DNA of 64,000 nucleotides from Zoroaster sp. YZ-2022 (taxonomy: Eukaryota; Echinodermata; Asteroidea; Forcipulatida; Zoroasteridae), in contig CM055822.1 in the NCBI GenBank assembly GCA_029582265.1, forward strand, positions 44,379,936 through 44,443,935. The letters are read 5' to 3'. The translations under genes and the position numbers were made by a program. This document shows, one piece after another, positions 61,986-64,000 of this stretch; within the stretch, counting starts at the first letter, position 1; every line of letters begins with the position of its first letter. The notes beneath the pieces were generated by a model. That model was given only the letters and a program-made list of their open reading frames with translations, ran no database searches and was not told the DNA's origin.

Positions 61986-63320
61986 TTAAAACAATTCATA
62001 AATCATAACGGTTACACCGGCTAAAATCGCAAAACCAAGTATTAAAGAATTTTTTTCTTCTTGATGACTAGCATCTTCTAAATTGATTGCGTCTTGCCCG
62101 GTGTTATCATTATTAACATTTGTTTCTTGCATAGAATCTTCTTCTACATGTTTTGTAATTGATTCGCTGTCGTTAAGCAAAGGTAAAATAGGAAAAACAA
62201 CGGGCGTTGAATTTGTATCTAAATTTGAACCTAAAGATAAACCGCTCGTCGCGATTAATATATTATTGTTGTATCCCGCATAATTACCTATTCGTAAATT
62301 CATATCGCTAGGCATCATGTATAAATTTTCTCCTAGACAAAAGTTTAAACTACTGCGAGCGTATTGTAAAACATCTTGATATCGTTGAATAGAAGATTGT
62401 AAATCGACCGGAGAGTCAATCTCTGCTTCTACTATATTTATAAATTCGCGTTGCGCGTCTAAACCCGTACCACCCGCTAAAAATGAGCTTTTTGCTTGCG
62501 CTTGAGCCCCTAAAATCGCGTAAACGTACGTTCTTAACGAGTCGTTTATTCGTTGCGTACCAACATCCGTAAAACCTTTAGACTCGCCGATTATAAATTT
62601 TGACCAAGCGAGCTCCGTTGAAGATTGTGAAATGAATGCGATCGTATAGGTAGAAGGATGATCTCCAAAACTCATTTTAGTCGCGGTTTTGTAATAATCA
62701 TAATCACTTACTTGGGTAGAAATAACGTTCAAACTACTGTTGTTATAGTTGTTATTGGGTACCGCTTTGATACCATTATCATAATAATAAGCAGTTCCTA
62801 ATCCGTTTGAATTTAAATCAACTCGTTGTTTCCAATTGTTGTTTTGCGAAAGGTGAAATTCTTTACATATTTTTTTGTACGCGCTCACGTCTATATTATT
62901 GACAAACGCATTATAGAAATTTTGGAAAGATGCAGGGCAGCTCATTTCTTTGAGTAATCGTCTAATTTGATAATAGACGTGAAATCTAAAAAAACTACGA
63001 ATCATCGGGTTTAAATGGTTTAAATGTTGATAACTCACGCCGCATCTCGTCGTGGCGCAGTACGTCACAAAATTTATTTGATTTTGATAAAATTTGAGCG
63101 GGTTGGAATACCAATCGTCTACAACACTATCGCTTTTAACGCGAGGCAGCTTGTAGTCGTTGAAAACATTATTAAAACGAACGTTAAAAAACTCGTTCTT
63201 GTTTACGTAAATGTTTATACTCGTTAAATCACCATCGTTAAAATCGAGAGGCGCTTTAAAATTTCCAGATTGCTCGTACGAATACGTAAAATTACTCTCG
63301 AATGCTAATGGAAACGACAT
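61986..63320 (-). CDS. 444-aa Polinton protein with C-terminal TM
   Basis: The ATG follows TATAATAAATG. A beta-rich N-terminal domain (MSFPLAFESNFTYSYEQSG) is followed by a basic helical region (MIRSFFRFHVYYQIRRLLKE), blocks QAQAKSSFLAGGTGLDAQR and SSIQRYQDVLQYARSSLNF, then MMPSDMNLRIGNYAGYNNN. A Ser/Asn-rich linker leads to a C-terminal membrane helix (SLILGFAILAGVTVMIYELF). It is the largest conserved protein of unknown role in both elements. It lies beside the minor capsid gene with a 26-bp divergent promoter. It may be a structural or spike-like component, but no family function is known to me. Confidence 0.75.
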   Translation of the reverse strand: MSFPLAFESNFTYSYEQSGNFKAPLDFNDGDLTSINIYVNKNEFFNVRFNNVFNDYKLPRVKSDSVVDDWYSNPLKFYQNQINFVTYCATTRCGVSYQHLNHLNPMIRSFFRFHVYYQIRRLLKEMSCPASFQNFYNAFVNNIDVSAYKKICKEFHLSQNNNWKQRVDLNSNGLGTAYYYDNGIKAVPNNNYNNSSLNVISTQVSDYDYYKTATKMSFGDHPSTYTIAFISQSSTELAWSKFIIGESKGFTDVGTQRINDSLRTYVYAILGAQAQAKSSFLAGGTGLDAQREFINIVEAEIDSPVDLQSSIQRYQDVLQYARSSLNFCLGENLYMMPSDMNLRIGNYAGYNNNILIATSGLSLGSNLDTNSTPVVFPILPLLNDSESITKHVEEDSMQETNVNNDNTGQDAINLEDASHQEEKNSLILGFAILAGVTVMIYELF

Positions 63321-63346
63321 TTATTATATATAATGTTTAATAATAA

Positions 63347-64000
63347 AATGTATCATACGTTTGAAATCGAAATTGGTAAAGAAGGTGGATCGATTTCTTT
63401 AGAAAACGTTATCGATAATCGGCGAGGCAATCTCTCGATTATATTACACAGCGTAAACATTTGGGTGGGATATTACAACATACGTAAAAAAGAAAGAATA
63501 CTAGTTCGTACGGTTGGTGAATCGGAAGGTGAAGTAAAATTTATCGAAGCGGGCCTTTACAACATTATCGAAATTATCGAGATTATAGCGAAAAATGAGC
63601 CTTGGATAACGTATAGAATTGATAAATCCAATGGTGAATACACGTTAATATTAGCTCAAGCGAACAAGAGCGTTAAATTTACATCTGGGTTAGCTAATTT
63701 ATTGGGGTTGCATAGCGAATCTCTAACCGCGGGGGAATATACCAACAAAATTGACGTACAACTTTTTAAATTTTTTTACATTCATTGCGATCAAATTTCT
63801 ACGACCGATAATTATTTCAACGGAAAAGCCTGCACAATTTTAAACTCGCTGCCTTTGCGAGACGCGTCGTTTGGTGAAAGCATGTTCATGCAATATACAA
63901 ATCCATTAGCAAAAAAATTACGACTCGGAACTTTTAACGAGTTGAGTTTTCGAGTTAGAGATAGCAAAAGTAGAGATATACATAATCACGGTTTCCCCAT
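63347..64000 (+). CDS. Putative minor capsid (penton-like) protein, cut by window end
   Basis: Open for 218 codons to the window edge. Starts MYHTFEIEIGKEGG after AATAATAAAATG. Beta-rich, with conserved VNIWVGYYN, SGLANLLGL, HCDQISTTDNYFNGK and IHNHGFP near the end. By comparison with the Polinton-1 copy only about 9 residues are missing. Length and position fit the single-jelly-roll minor capsid protein of Polintons. It is divergent from the 444-aa gene. Confidence 0.75.

Larger units (their letters stand above)
50472..64000 (+). mobile_element. Polinton-2 (Maverick/adintovirus-like), left 13.5 kb, intact genes
   Basis: The left end AGTAGTATGTTAGATGATG is of the same kind as the Polinton-1 end. 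The gene order is identical to Polinton-1 from PolB to the minor capsid gene, and every gene seen is open. The right end and any duplication lie beyond the window. The protein sequences are clearly homologous to those of Polinton-1 but differ throughout, so these are two separate lineages and not a recent duplicate. Confidence 0.93.

Overview
The window is nuclear DNA from a metazoan. It has spliced host exons, tRNA-derived SINEs with (ATT)n tails, many small DNA transposons, a 500-N assembly gap and two large virus-like Maverick/Polinton (adintovirus-type) elements. The best host marker is a PDCD6/ALG-2 gene (four of its exons, 39488-48023). The repeat style suggests a marine invertebrate, perhaps a deuterostome such as an echinoderm, but the species cannot be settled from the sequence.

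Layout. 1-7976: the 3' end of an unrecognised host gene (three exons, 815-2658), a palindromic MITE, a GTCG-rich inverted-repeat element, and a satellite of about 238 bp per unit. 7977-23761: Polinton-1, complete with terminal inverted repeats (TIRs), inserted inside that satellite, which resumes at 23762-24258. 24259-50471: host DNA with SINEs, a Penelope-like (GIY-YIG) retroelement fragment, several tandem arrays, a MULE-like MITE, piggyBac-like MITEs, a 1.7-kb DNA transposon whose pre-insertion site survives elsewhere in the window, and PDCD6. 50472-64000: the left 13.5 kb of Polinton-2, which runs off the window.

The two Polintons share one gene order: protein-primed DNA polymerase B (+); integrase, four small genes, packaging ATPase and putative major capsid protein (all -); two membrane or coiled-coil proteins (+); a 444-aa membrane protein (-); putative minor capsid (+). 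Polinton-1 then adds a tandemly duplicated gene, two small hydrophobic-protein genes and a Cys-rich protein. Polinton-2 is intact wherever it can be seen. Polinton-1 is heavily broken (frameshifts, nonsense codons, a deletion that removes a divergent promoter), although its ATPase, a repeat-containing small ORF, a membrane ORF and the Cys-rich ORF remain open. The set encodes replication (PolB), integration (DDE integrase), DNA packaging (A32-like ATPase) and capsid proteins, so the elements look like integrated virus-like entities. I could not find the adenain-like protease usual in Polintons; it may lie outside the window or be absent.

The main novelties are structural. The Polinton-1 TIR runs into the first codons of both outermost genes. 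The terminal modules differ in number between the two ends. TATA-like boxes face outward. The right TIR alone carries a hairpin with two CRE-type palindromes. An 11-bp minisatellite is kept at the same place in both diverged elements. Polinton-2 carries a duplicated promoter driving a truncated PolB fragment. A/T motifs abut most element start codons.
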